Source of the DNA: Shewanella xiamenensis
GTDB lineage: Bacteria > Pseudomonadota > Gammaproteobacteria > Enterobacterales > Shewanellaceae
Reading direction: 5' to 3'
Length of the DNA: 64,000 nucleotides
Assembly (NCBI RefSeq): GCF_014647135.1
Contig: NZ_BMOP01000016.1
Span: 28,785 to 92,784 of the forward strand
Shown piece after piece: positions 1 through 8,862 of the stretch. The stretch's first letter is position 1, and each line of letters begins with the position of its first letter. The notes below the pieces were generated by a model. That model worked only from the letters and a program-made list of their open reading frames with translations. It was not told where the DNA came from and searched no databases. Both the position numbers and the translations under genes were made by a program.

Positions 1-2
1 GT

Positions 3-1421
3 ACAATTGCCCAAGAATTGCCCGCCCATCTCTCAATGGATGACTTTATTGCGGCCTGTTCAAGACCACTACGTCGCTCAATTCGCGTCAACACCTTAAA
101 GATCAGCAGCGAAGATTTTAAGCGTTTGATGCAGCCGAAAGGTTGGACCTTCGAGCCTATTCCCTGGTGTGAGGATGGTTTCTGGATAAGCTATGATGAA
201 GAAGACCAGCTCGGCAACGCCCTGGAGCATATTCAGGGATTGTTCTATATCCAAGAAGCCAGCTCCATGCTGCCCCCTACAGCGTTATTTACCCCGAATG
301 CAGATTGGCAATGTGTCTTAGATTTAGCCTCGGCGCCTGGATCTAAAACCACCCAAATGGCAGCGTTAATGAATAATCAAGGCTTATTGGTTGCCAATGA
401 ATATTCCGCTAGCCGCGTCAAAGTACTCCATGCCAATGTGCTGCGCATGGGCGTGAGTCACTGCGCTCTAACCCACTTCGATGGCCGAGTATTTGGTGAG
501 TATCTGTATGAAAGTTTTGATGCGGTATTAATTGATGCGCCTTGTGGCGGTGAAGGCACGGTCCGTAAAGATGCGGACGCGTTAAAATCTTGGTCGCTCG
601 ATGAGGTTCTTGCGATTAGCGAAACCCAAAAAGCCTTAATCGAATCCGCATTTTTGGCCTTAAAACCGGGTGGCAGTTTGGTTTATTCAACCTGCACCCT
701 TAATCGGCACGAAAACCAAGGTGTATGTGAATATTTGCAGCAAACCTATGGCGATGCAGTGCTATTTGAATCCTTAAGCCAATTGTTTGATGGCGCCGAA
801 AAAGCCACTACGCCAGAAGGCTTTTTGCACGTCTGGCCGCAAATTTACGACAGCGAAGGCTTTTTTGTCGCTAAGTTGACTAAAACCCGTTCGGTACCAC
901 GCCTACAGCCTGAGCCGAAATTGCAAAAGAATTTCCCCTTTACGGAGGCGAGTGCCAAACAAGCCAAAGCCATTCAAGCCTATTTTACCGATGATCTGGG
1001 TATCGAACTGCCCGATGATCTCATTATGGTGCGCGACGATGAGTTTTGGCTATTTCCCCATGAATTTAAAGACTTTATTGGTAAAATGCGCTTTCAGCGG
1101 ATTGGGGTTAAGCTTGCCGATCACAGTAAACATGGCTTTAAAGTGCGCCATGAGGCGATTATTGCTCTAGCGGGTAAAGCGCTTAAAGCGGGGGCAAAAA
1201 ATGGCGCGAAAGTCGTCGAAGTGAGCGATGAGCAGGCAAAAGAGTATTTGATGGGACGAGATATTCCCCTCGATACGGCTGGCAAAGCTCAGGGTGAAGT
1301 GATTGTCTGTTATGGCGGCGCGCCCTTAGGCATGGCTAAACACTTAGGCAATAAATTAAAAAACAACCTGCCCAGAGACTTAGTGAAAGATAAAGTGTTA
1401 TTGCTACCACCGCAGACATAA
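3..1421 (+). CDS. rsmF: 16S rRNA (cytosine(1407)-C5)-methyltransferase RsmF, 5' end outside window
   Basis: The enzyme uses S-adenosylmethionine to methylate C1407 in the decoding region of 16S rRNA on the 30S subunit. The frame is open from base 3 (reading TIAQELPAH before the first TTG codon at 18), so the true start lies upstream and the gene is cut by the window edge, not broken. Visible are the SAM-binding motif DLASAPGSK (about residues 102-110 counting from the TTG), the DAPCGGEG motif with one conserved cysteine (about 173-180) and STCTLN with the catalytic cysteine (about 224-229), the pair typical of RsmB/RsmF/NSUN enzymes. The long C-terminal part (after about 290) matches the PUA-like region of RsmF/YebU. 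A hairpin-rich stretch ending in a terminator follows. Confidence 0.96.
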   Translation, partial: TIAQELPAHLSMDDFIAACSRPLRRSIRVNTLKISSEDFKRLMQPKGWTFEPIPWCEDGFWISYDEEDQLGNALEHIQGLFYIQEASSMLPPTALFTPNADWQCVLDLASAPGSKTTQMAALMNNQGLLVANEYSASRVKVLHANVLRMGVSHCALTHFDGRVFGEYLYESFDAVLIDAPCGGEGTVRKDADALKSWSLDEVLAISETQKALIESAFLALKPGGSLVYSTCTLNRHENQGVCEYLQQTYGDAVLFESLSQLFDGAEKATTPEGFLHVWPQIYDSEGFFVAKLTKTRSVPRLQPEPKLQKNFPFTEASAKQAKAIQAYFTDDLGIELPDDLIMVRDDEFWLFPHEFKDFIGKMRFQRIGVKLADHSKHGFKVRHEAIIALAGKALKAGAKNGAKVVEVSDEQAKEYLMGRDIPLDTAGKAQGEVIVCYGGAPLGMAKHLGNKLKNNLPRDLVKDKVLLLPPQT

Positions 1422-1578
1422 TGGTTATAAATAGGTGATTTTTTAGCGAGAAATAACCTAAAAAACGGGGCAGAGAAAGTGTTACTCATACTAAACTCAA
1501 CTACACTGAGTCTATTGTAAAGTGCTCTCTATGGCACTTTCGTCTGTAGCGCACGGCTCTTCAACGAGCCATTCCCCT

Positions 1579-1615
1579 AGGCCCAAACAGCTAGAATCGT
1601 TTTGGGCCTTTTTTT
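1579..1615 (+). terminator. Rho-independent terminator far downstream of rsmF
   Basis: The stem AGGCCCAAA (1579-1587) pairs with TTTGGGCCT (1601-1609) and runs into a tract of seven T residues. It sits about 160 bases after the rsmF stop, unusually far for a simple gene terminator. Two further hairpins lie just upstream: AAAGTGC/GCACTTT at 1519-1540 and GGCTC/GAGCC at 1555-1570. This may be the end of a separate small RNA or of a structured 3' UTR. Confidence 0.85.
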
Positions 1616-1677
1616 ATGGGCTTGCGTTTTAACGAATATGAGCAAAATTGTGCTCACAAGAGAGGGGCAAACCGAAA

Positions 1678-2466
1678 TCAACGCCCAATCAAGCGCGCCG
1701 CATCCTTAAATAAGCTAAAGAAGTTATCACTGGTGTACTGCGCAAGATCTTCGTAACGCTCTCCGCGCAGCTCTGCCACAAACTCGGCCACATCACGCAC
1801 ATAGGCGGGTTGATTTTCCTGTCCACGGTGTGGAATAGGCGCAAGATAAGGCGAATCGGTTTCGACCAATAAACGCTCTTTCGGCACTTTGCGGATCACC
1901 GTTCTTAACTCACCAGCATTTTTAAAGGTTACAATGCCTGAAACGGAAATATAAAAACCTAAGTCAATCGCCGCCTTGGCCATTTCCCAGTTTTCGGTAA
2001 AGCAATGCAACACGCCACCGACTTTGTCCGCCTGCCCCGCTTTAAGCATGTTGATGGTGTCTTCACGGGCATCACGGGTATGTACAATCAGCGGCTTATC
2101 CACTTCAACCGCCAAGGCAATTTGTTGCTCAAAACATTGCTGTTGCAGGGCTTTAGTTTCATCGGCATAAAAATAATCTAACCCAGTTTCACCAATGGCC
2201 ACCACTTTGGGGTCCATTGCAAAACGGCGAATTTGCTCCACATCGAGGCCGTCTTTCACATCCAGCGGATGCACGCCCGAAGATAAAAACACCTGCTCGA
2301 AACCCGCAACCTTGTCGCGCATCGACTCAAATCCCTGCTGGCGCACATTGACACAGAGCATATAGTCGACACCGCGCGCCTTAGCGTTGGCGAGGATGAG
2401 TTCTAGGGAGGGTTGATCGGGCGCCGCTTTCAGGCGATCGAGATGGCAATGTGAATCGATAAGCAC
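1678..2466 (-). CDS. TatD-family metal-dependent hydrolase (YcfH type)
   Basis: This is a TIM-barrel metallohydrolase of the TatD/YcfH family, which includes Mg-dependent DNases and deoxyribonuclease-like quality-control enzymes; the physiological substrate of the YcfH branch is not settled. Metal-ligand motifs are in order: DSHCHLD at the N-terminus, GETGLDYFY, VHTRDA, LHCFTE and VETDSPYLAP. I place the start at the GTG at 2466, giving VLIDSHCHLD and 262 residues, because the family begins with the HxH motif almost at residue 1. A longer frame to 2502 would add a poorly conserved hydrophobic leader. No strong ribosome binding site is visible before the GTG. It is the last gene of the apbC-to-tatD string, 128 bases after pilZ, a placement shared with other gammaproteobacteria. 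Confidence 0.9.
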   Translation of the reverse strand: MLIDSHCHLDRLKAAPDQPSLELILANAKARGVDYMLCVNVRQQGFESMRDKVAGFEQVFLSSGVHPLDVKDGLDVEQIRRFAMDPKVVAIGETGLDYFYADETKALQQQCFEQQIALAVEVDKPLIVHTRDAREDTINMLKAGQADKVGGVLHCFTENWEMAKAAIDLGFYISVSGIVTFKNAGELRTVIRKVPKERLLVETDSPYLAPIPHRGQENQPAYVRDVAEFVAELRGERYEDLAQYTSDNFFSLFKDAARLIGR

Positions 2467-2594
2467 AACAATGTCCAAGCAGAGAAACAAAAAGGAGCAC
2501 AAGGATACTCAGCGATGGGATCGAGGTCAAATTTCGCTAAGGCTTCACTCAGCACTTAATACTCAGTGTCGACCCTAGCTGACCACTCTATGCA

Positions 2595-2921
2595 TTACAT
2601 CGTGCAGGTTAAGTCACCAGAGGCGAGTTCACGGGATAACAATTTTTCAATATGGTGTTTATGGCTGTCGGGCTCTGAGACTATCTTGATACCAATCCCA
2701 GCAGGACGTCCACCCGATGCTCCCAAAGGATTGATCCACACAACGACGCCACGAAATTCGTTTGAGGTGGTCGCGCCGGGTAAACGATAGGCGATGGTTA
2801 AGGTCTCACCGAGGTAATGGGTTTCCCCGGTGGCGACAAACAGCCCTGCCGGTTTGATAAACGGCATATAGGCGCGGTAAAGCTGATGTAAGGTATCAAA
2901 ATTGACGACAAGATCGACCAT
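2595..2921 (-). CDS. pilZ: PilZ domain protein, type IV pilus assembly type
   Basis: A 108-residue single-domain PilZ protein lying between holB and tatD, the classic position of the founding PilZ protein needed for type IV pilus biogenesis. The beta-barrel core is visible as YRLPG, FRGVVVWINP and GRPAGIGIKI. The N-terminal RxxxR arginine pair used by c-di-GMP-binding PilZ domains is not present, so this is probably the minimal, non-c-di-GMP-binding type that works through partners (FimX/PilB in the systems studied). That last point is family knowledge, not something shown here. It starts six bases after the holB stop and is probably translated from the same mRNA. Confidence 0.88.
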   Translation of the reverse strand: MVDLVVNFDTLHQLYRAYMPFIKPAGLFVATGETHYLGETLTIAYRLPGATTSNEFRGVVVWINPLGASGGRPAGIGIKIVSEPDSHKHHIEKLLSRELASGDLTCTM

Positions 2922-2927
2922 GGCATG

Positions 2928-3884
2928 TTACTTATTTGTTATTTCTTTATATTCTAAGACATAACTTTGACACAAGCCTAAATAATTGACACTCGGCATT
3001 GCACTTAAGCTATGACACATTCCCATGATTTTCGCCGCCAAGTTCCCTATTTGCGCTTGCACAAACGCATCTTGGTCGCCGTACTTCAATAAAACTTGTC
3101 TCAGGAGTAAGTATAAAACCTTAAGAGCATCAATGATTTGTTGTTCACTTATCGTTAACAAACTAGCACACAGATGGCCCGACGACAAACTTTGCGCCCA
3201 ATCTTTGCGAAACCCTAACAAGGCTTGATAACGACTGGGTTGCGTACCGTCAGATTGCAAACTTTCGGCCAACTTTAATGGGCCACCGACCACACTCAAG
3301 CACCAAGTCACATCCTCTTGGATCTGGCATTGCTGAATTAACCAGTTTTTGATCAACATTTTAGACGGCGTCACAAAGGGAAGCCGCTGACAACGACTAC
3401 TGATCGTGGCCATTAAACGTGCGGGTGTGTCGGAATGTAATAGTAGTAAGGTGTCTTTACCCGGCTCTTCGAGCGTCTTGAGTAGCGCATTGGCAGAGGC
3501 TGAGTTTAAACGCTCGCTATGGTGGATAATGGCTACACGGCGGCCACTTTGCTGGGCAGTCGCACTTAAGCGGCTACAAAGCTCACGAATTTGATCGACT
3601 TTGATTTGATGGCCATCGGCCTCGATTTGATAAAAATCAGGATGATTACCCGCATCAAATAACTGGCAGGACTTACAAAAACCGCACCCGCCCGCGGGAG
3701 TGGGTTGTGAACACATGGCGGCGCGCGCCATAAATACACTCAAAAGTTCACCGCCATAGGCAGAATCGATACCCACGAGTTGCGCGTGGGGGACTTTTTG
3801 AGTTTGCAACTGGGTTAAAAACGCCTGCCTTGGCGCATCGAGCCAAGGCAGGGTTAATACATCAAATCCGCTTTGCGTTACCAT
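2928..3884 (-). CDS. holB: DNA polymerase III subunit delta prime
   Basis: Delta prime is the stator of the clamp-loader complex that opens the beta clamp and places it on primed DNA. At 318 residues it is close to the usual length of about 330. The AAA+ module carries the four zinc-binding cysteines (Cys58, 67, 70, 73; the last three in CGFCKSC), the SRC motif in [11 protein letters not shown] that reaches across to a neighbouring gamma/tau subunit, and the LLKTLEEP segment typical of clamp loaders. The canonical P-loop is degenerate, as expected for delta prime. The start overlaps the tmk stop by 7 bases (shared ATGGTAA), so translation is probably coupled. Confidence 0.95.
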   Translation of the reverse strand: MVTQSGFDVLTLPWLDAPRQAFLTQLQTQKVPHAQLVGIDSAYGGELLSVFMARAAMCSQPTPAGGCGFCKSCQLFDAGNHPDFYQIEADGHQIKVDQIRELCSRLSATAQQSGRRVAIIHHSERLNSASANALLKTLEEPGKDTLLLLHSDTPARLMATISSRCQRLPFVTPSKMLIKNWLIQQCQIQEDVTWCLSVVGGPLKLAESLQSDGTQPSRYQALLGFRKDWAQSLSSGHLCASLLTISEQQIIDALKVLYLLLRQVLLKYGDQDAFVQAQIGNLAAKIMGMCHSLSAMPSVNYLGLCQSYVLEYKEITNK

Positions 3885-4507
3885 GCCATCGCCTGTAACA
3901 CGGCCAGAATATCTTTATGGACTTCGGCCATGGTTTGGCTGGCGTCGATAACGACAATCCGCTCATCTTCGCTGGCAAGCTTGAGGTAAGTTGCGCGCGC
4001 CCGTTCAAAAAAGTCGATGGCTTGCTGCTCAATTCTATCAAGTTCGCCCCGCTTTGCTGCACGTTGCAGTCCAAGCTTAGGGTCAAGGTCAAGATAGAGG
4101 GTTAAATCGGGTTTAAACCCTTTGAGCGTTGCGTTACTTACGGCTTCGACTAAAGGCATTAAGCCACGTCCGCCGCCTTGGTACGCTAAAGATGACAGAT
4201 TGTGTCTATCCCCCAACACCCACTTGCCTTGTGCCAATGCAGGTTTGATGACATTGGCGACGAGCTGGGCTCTGGCGGCATAGATCAATAAACATTCAGA
4301 CTCATCACATAAAGGATCGTTTGGGTCGGCAATTTTCACTAAATCACGAATGCGCTCGGCCAGCGGCGTGCCGCCTGGCTCGCGGGTGCAAACAGGCGCA
4401 AGCCCGGTGTGCTTTTCAATAAAATCGCGAATAAGGGCAATCGCACTCGATTTACCGGCGCCTTCCAGTCCTTCAACAACGATGAATTTGGCGGATGCTT
4501 GGGTCAT
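3878..4507 (-). CDS. tmk: Thymidylate kinase
   Basis: It phosphorylates dTMP to dTDP with ATP, the last step specific to dTTP supply. Its 209 residues match the family. The P-loop GLEGAGKS is at residues 13-20, followed by [14 protein letters not shown] (dTMP-binding and DR(E)PGG motif), [17 protein letters not shown] (DRH/DRY motif) and a lid region around [13 protein letters not shown]. The start overlaps the mltG stop by four bases. With dcd and udk a few genes upstream and holB immediately downstream, the string joins pyrimidine nucleotide supply to chromosome replication. Confidence 0.97.
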   Translation of the reverse strand: MTQASAKFIVVEGLEGAGKSSAIALIRDFIEKHTGLAPVCTREPGGTPLAERIRDLVKIADPNDPLCDESECLLIYAARAQLVANVIKPALAQGKWVLGDRHNLSSLAYQGGGRGLMPLVEAVSNATLKGFKPDLTLYLDLDPKLGLQRAAKRGELDRIEQQAIDFFERARATYLKLASEDERIVVIDASQTMAEVHKDILAVLQAMAW

Positions 4508-5514
4508 TTTTTCTTTCTCTGATAAATATCGACGGCGCGGTTATGTTCTTCCAAAGTGGTCGAAAATACATGGGTACCATCGTTACGCGACACAAAATAC
4601 AAATAACTGACCTTGGCGGGTTTCGACACTGCCTGTAATGAGGCCTTGCTCGGTGCCGCAATCGGTGTTGGCGGTAAGCCGAAAATCCGATAGGTATTAA
4701 ACGGTGTCTCTTCGAGTAAATCTTTACGGGTGATATTGCCTTTAAATCTGTCTCCCATGCCATAAATCACCGTGGGGTCGGTTTGCAGCTTCATGCCTAG
4801 ATTCAGTCGATTAATAAAGACGCCGGCGATTTGATCACGCTCAAAGGCTTGACCAGTTTCTTTTTCGACAATCGATGCCAAGATCAGCATTTGGTAAGGT
4901 GATTTAAGCGGTAAATCGGGCACACGCTCTGCCCACGCTTTGGCGAGTTCTTGCTCCATCATTTTATAACTTTGGGTCAGCAGTACCTTGGCATCACTGT
5001 CAGCGGTGTAATGGTAAGTATCGGGGAAGAATTTACCTTCGGGCAATGCCGAATCGTCCCCCTGCTCCATTAATACCGCACTAAAAACCTCTGGGGTCAG
5101 TTGTAAATGAGGCGCACTTGCCAGTTGTTGTTCCCACTCGGCAATGGTTTTGCCTTCGACTAAGGTCAGGCTAAAAGTTTTCACCTTGCCATTGACTAAA
5201 TCGTTAAGTAAGTCGGCAAGCGTCTGCGAGGGTGACATTTCGTACAGACCAGTGCGGATCTTCGCCAGCTCTGGGCGCAATCTCAGTAACCATTTGAGTT
5301 TCCATTTGTCTTGGATAACGCCATCGGTTTCTAACTGCAGCGCCAACTGGTGCACACTCGTACCACGGGCAATGGTTAATTCTTTGGCTTCGGTTAACGC
5401 TAATGGCGTTTGGCTGTAATCAATAATCGTACGGTAACCCCAATAACCCGCCAAGCAAGCTAAGGTCAGCAAGGCCAATAAGGTAGAGCTTGCGATCAGA
5501 ATGAGTTTTTTCAT
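4504..5514 (-). CDS. mltG: Endolytic murein transglycosylase MltG (YceG-like)
   Basis: An inner-membrane lytic transglycosylase that cuts nascent glycan strands and is thought to set their length. A single N-terminal membrane helix (about residues 4-26) is followed by a LysM-like region and the YceG catalytic domain. The motif [11 protein letters not shown] holds the catalytic glutamate, and [29 protein letters not shown] and [15 protein letters not shown] are family signatures. Length is 336 residues, near the E. coli 340. It overlaps pabC by four bases at its start and tmk by four at its end; the pabC-mltG-tmk-holB order is widely conserved. Confidence 0.95.
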   Translation of the reverse strand: MKKLILIASSTLLALLTLACLAGYWGYRTIIDYSQTPLALTEAKELTIARGTSVHQLALQLETDGVIQDKWKLKWLLRLRPELAKIRTGLYEMSPSQTLADLLNDLVNGKVKTFSLTLVEGKTIAEWEQQLASAPHLQLTPEVFSAVLMEQGDDSALPEGKFFPDTYHYTADSDAKVLLTQSYKMMEQELAKAWAERVPDLPLKSPYQMLILASIVEKETGQAFERDQIAGVFINRLNLGMKLQTDPTVIYGMGDRFKGNITRKDLLEETPFNTYRIFGLPPTPIAAPSKASLQAVSKPAKVSYLYFVSRNDGTHVFSTTLEEHNRAVDIYQRKKK

Positions 5515-6320
5515 AGTGAGAGTGAAAGTGTGTGTCTAAGATCGGCAGTCAAAGGAGAAGGCTTGAAACTGTGCGAATCGATCGCCAGTACATCCACCAC
5601 GCCTAAGATGCTGTTAGTGATAAATGCCGAGTCAAACTCCACTAAACGCTCGGCGCCAAAGGGCAAACAATCAATATTCATCTGCCGTGCAAGTAAGGCT
5701 AACATCACTTGCTCGCGCATGACACCCGCAACGCCGCAGCGCGCCAAAGATGGGGTAATCACTCGATGGCCTTTAACAAAAAAGATATTCGCCATCGAAG
5801 ATTCAATCACCTGCCCATTACAATCCAGCACTAACCAATCATCAAAACCCTGTGGTAAGGGTTGGGATTTGATTAACACTTGCTCGAGGCGATTAAGGTG
5901 TTTTATCCCCGCCAATAAGGGTTGATGACCTAATTGGACTGCGGAGGTTTTAAGACGAATACCCAGTTGTTGCCACGCAGCATAATGGGTAGGAATGGGA
6001 TGAACAGAAACGATCTCCGTAACATTTACCTGCTCAGGCGGGGCATAGCCTCTGCCTCCAACACCGCGTGTGATCATCAATTTAATACAGTGATGCGGGT
6101 ACTGTGCAGCAAGTGTATTGAGCTGCTCGGCAAGGGCTGAACTCATTTGCCAGTCAAACCCAAGTCTTGCAGCGCCAGCCGTAAGACGGGCTTGATGCTG
6201 CTCAAAAAACAAAATACCACACTCGCTACTTCGCATCGTAGCAAAGAGGCCATCACCATAGGCAAGTCCCCTGTCCATAGGAGCAATGCTTGCCTGTGAA
6301 ACCCCATTAACCCAAATCAA
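5511..6320 (-). CDS. pabC: Aminodeoxychorismate lyase
   Basis: A PLP enzyme of fold type IV (branched-chain aminotransferase-like) that splits 4-amino-4-deoxychorismate into p-aminobenzoate and pyruvate for folate synthesis. The N-terminal MDRGLAYGDGLFATM segment is the family hallmark, Lys140 in LLAGIKHLNRLEQVL is the probable PLP lysine, and ESSMANIFFV binds the cofactor phosphate. The start codon is TTG at 6320; AGGA lies about nine bases upstream, inside the end of dcd, which supports it. The 269 residues match the family. Expression is probably from the upstream apbC/udk/dcd transcript. Confidence 0.94.
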   Translation of the reverse strand: MIWVNGVSQASIAPMDRGLAYGDGLFATMRSSECGILFFEQHQARLTAGAARLGFDWQMSSALAEQLNTLAAQYPHHCIKLMITRGVGGRGYAPPEQVNVTEIVSVHPIPTHYAAWQQLGIRLKTSAVQLGHQPLLAGIKHLNRLEQVLIKSQPLPQGFDDWLVLDCNGQVIESSMANIFFVKGHRVITPSLARCGVAGVMREQVMLALLARQMNIDCLPFGAERLVEFDSAFITNSILGVVDVLAIDSHSFKPSPLTADLRHTLSLSL

Positions 6321-6325
6321 GGGTA

Positions 6326-6907
6326 TTAGTCCTGACTGATACGGCTAGCAACCGCATCCTGTTGATCTTTATACTTGGCATTTTTGCGCTTGTTATACGG
6401 ACGCGCCACTGGGCCACTTAAACGTTCAAAGTTTAACGCACCAATGGTCATCCGTGGGCGCAGCGCTAAAGGCAACTTACCGCTGTTGTAAAACTCGAGC
6501 ACGATTTTGCCCTGCCAACCCGGATCAATCCGGTGCGCAGTGACGTGCACCATCAAGCCTAAACGCGCCAGAGAGGAGCGGCCATCGAGCCAACCGACGA
6601 TATCGGCAGGCAGTGCCACACTCTCATAGGTCACGGCGAGCGCCAATTCACCGGGATGCAGGAAGAAGGCTTCGCCGTCGGGGATTTCGATGATTTCGCT
6701 CATCACCCGATCGAGCGCCGCCTGCACTTCAATACTCGGACCACTGAGGTCGATAAAAGGCGCAGTATGATCCTTAAAGACGCGAAATTGCCCACCTAAG
6801 CGCACATCCACACTGACGCCAGAAATCGCATCTATGCTTGGGCGAGGTTCTATAACGATAGTGCCGTTATCAAGGGCCTGTTCAATTTCGATATCGGTTA
6901 AGCGCAT
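6326..6907 (-). CDS. dcd: dCTP deaminase
   Basis: A homotrimeric deaminase that turns dCTP into dUTP, the main source of dUMP for thymidylate synthesis in enterobacteria-like gammaproteobacteria. The 193 residues equal the E. coli length. The substrate-binding loop GRSSLARLG is at 109-117 and the catalytic glutamate is Glu138 in [10 protein letters not shown]. The retained Glu and loop indicate the deaminase rather than a plain dUTPase. It is followed after five bases by pabC and preceded by udk, so two pyrimidine enzymes are adjacent and tmk lies three genes on. Confidence 0.97.
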   Translation of the reverse strand: MRLTDIEIEQALDNGTIVIEPRPSIDAISGVSVDVRLGGQFRVFKDHTAPFIDLSGPSIEVQAALDRVMSEIIEIPDGEAFFLHPGELALAVTYESVALPADIVGWLDGRSSLARLGLMVHVTAHRIDPGWQGKIVLEFYNSGKLPLALRPRMTIGALNFERLSGPVARPYNKRKNAKYKDQQDAVASRISQD

Positions 6908-6936
6908 CTTGCCTTTTACTCCCTGAGTTTTAGTCG

Positions 6937-7575
6937 TTATTTTGCCAGTAAATGTTGAATACGAGTCTTCAAAATATCGGTCGCGATACGGTTTTTACCG
7001 CCGCGAGGCACGATAATATCAGCGTATTGTTTAGAAGGTTCAATAAATTGCAGGAACATAGGACGCACTGTCTTCTTGTACTGTGAAATCACTGACTCCA
7101 TCGTACGGCCACGCTCGGCCACATCGCGGGTTAAACGGCGCAGGAAGCAAATATCTAGCGGCGTATCCATAAACACGCTCGCATCCATCAATTCACGTAA
7201 TTTAGGGTCTGTTAACAGCAGAATGCCCTCTAAAATGATCACTTTTTTCGGGGTCATTTTAACGGTTTCGGCCATACGCGTATGTTCGGTATAGCTATAG
7301 CAAGGGATATCAACAGCTTCGCCAGACTTTAGCAACTGCAAGTGTGTGCATAGCAGCTGATGGTCTAACGCCTTGGGATGGTCGTAGTTAGTTAACACAC
7401 GCTCATCCATGGATAAATGACTCTGATCGCGGTAGTACGCGTCTTCGTTAATTACCCCAATCTGATCTGTGCCTAAATCGCGGCGAAGTTCGTCAAAAAT
7501 CGTCTTGGCAATTAAACTCTTGCCCGATGCTGACGCGCCAGCAATTGCAATAATGACACACTGCTGAGAATTCAT
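6937..7575 (-). CDS. udk: Uridine/cytidine kinase
   Basis: It phosphorylates uridine and cytidine to UMP and CMP in pyrimidine salvage. The 212 residues contain the P-loop GASASGKS (13-20), the NEDAYYRDQ segment, NYDHPKALD for nucleoside contacts, and the [12 protein letters not shown] lid. The start is an ATG 11 bases after the apbC stop. The apbC (mrp)-udk-dcd order is common in gammaproteobacteria. Confidence 0.97.
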   Translation of the reverse strand: MNSQQCVIIAIAGASASGKSLIAKTIFDELRRDLGTDQIGVINEDAYYRDQSHLSMDERVLTNYDHPKALDHQLLCTHLQLLKSGEAVDIPCYSYTEHTRMAETVKMTPKKVIILEGILLLTDPKLRELMDASVFMDTPLDICFLRRLTRDVAERGRTMESVISQYKKTVRPMFLQFIEPSKQYADIIVPRGGKNRIATDILKTRIQHLLAK

Positions 7576-7586
7576 ACCCTTAAACC

Positions 7587-8702
7587 TTACTCGTCATCTG
7601 ATACGCTAATAGAAACTGTTTTCTGGCTCTGTTTAAGTGCCAATTCGGCGCCCACTTTACGGGCAATTTCCCGATAAAGTGCCGCCACTTCACTGTCAGG
7701 CTCGGCCACCACCGTCGGCGCACCCACATCCATGGCTTCACGGATATTGATATGCAACGGTAAGGCGCCTAACAGTGGAACTTGATAACGCTCGGCCATT
7801 TTACTGCCACCGTGCGTACCAAATGGGTGTTCTTTATGACCACACTCGGGACATAAATGGAAACTCATATTCTCAACAATCCCGAGGACGGGGATATTCA
7901 CCTTCTGGAACATGGTGATGCCTTTCTTGGCATCGGCCAGCGCGATGTCCTGAGGGGTGGTCACAATCACAGCGCCACTTACTGGCACTTTTTGTGACAA
8001 GGTCAATTGAATATCACCAGTCCCCGGCGGCATGTCGACCACCAGATAATCCAATTCAGGCCACTGGGTTTCATTGAGCAACTGCGCAAGCGCGCCCGCC
8101 GCCATAGGGCCACGCCATACTGCGGCTTCATCACCACTTAACATAAAACCAATCGATTGAGCGGCAATGCCATGGGCACTGGCGGCGCTCATGTGTTTAC
8201 CATCGAGGGAAACGGGTCTGAAGTTGGGGATCCCGAGCATTAATGGGACGGAAGGACCATAAATATCGGCATCTAAAATACCGACCTGGGCACCTTCTGC
8301 TGCCAGTGCTAAGGCAAGGTTAACCGCCGTGGTCGATTTACCCACACCGCCTTTGCCTGATGCGACGGCAATCACTTGCTTCACATTGGCAATCGGTGCA
8401 ATAGAGGCAATCGCCGAATACACTTTTGGTTGGAAATCGATTTCGCACTCAACTTCGTCGATGGCATCCAGCACCGCGAGTTTGTTGGTGAGTGCCATAA
8501 CAGTATCACGGTATTGGGTCATACAAGGGTATGGATAGACTAAGCCAAGCTGCAAACGCTTACCTTCAATCGCCAATTTATTCACGCATCCTGCGCTCAC
8601 TAACCCCTTCGCTAAATACGGGTCGATATATGCATCGAGAATGGCCAGAACGGGCCCGAGAAGATCGTCACTTAAACGATAATCAGTTTGAGTTGAAGAC
8701 AA
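7587..8702 (-). CDS. apbC: Iron-sulfur cluster carrier ATPase ApbC (Mrp)
   Basis: A Mrp/NBP35-type P-loop ATPase that binds and hands on Fe-S clusters to apo-proteins. After a weakly conserved N-terminal domain of about 95 residues comes the deviant Walker motif GKGGVGKST (about 116-124), [10 protein letters not shown], the switch motif [12 protein letters not shown] and the cluster-binding CPECGH near the C-terminus. I choose the TTG at 8702 (371 residues) over the frame's upstream end at 8720, because GGGGG sits about eight bases before it. It heads the minus-strand string and is divergent from metG; the 160-base gap must hold both promoters. Confidence 0.93.
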   Translation of the reverse strand: MSSTQTDYRLSDDLLGPVLAILDAYIDPYLAKGLVSAGCVNKLAIEGKRLQLGLVYPYPCMTQYRDTVMALTNKLAVLDAIDEVECEIDFQPKVYSAIASIAPIANVKQVIAVASGKGGVGKSTTAVNLALALAAEGAQVGILDADIYGPSVPLMLGIPNFRPVSLDGKHMSAASAHGIAAQSIGFMLSGDEAAVWRGPMAAGALAQLLNETQWPELDYLVVDMPPGTGDIQLTLSQKVPVSGAVIVTTPQDIALADAKKGITMFQKVNIPVLGIVENMSFHLCPECGHKEHPFGTHGGSKMAERYQVPLLGALPLHINIREAMDVGAPTVVAEPDSEVAALYREIARKVGAELALKQSQKTVSISVSDDE

Positions 8703-8862
8703 AAGAATTACCCCCACCAATAAATTTGCCCAAGTGTACCAGATAATGACAAAAACATTAGCGCAGATTTAACCCAATCGACTCAGGTTTTGATGAAAAT
8801 CATCCTGTAATCGGTTAGTATCTCTACCATTATTTTTGGCCCACCACGATATTTGAGACAAG

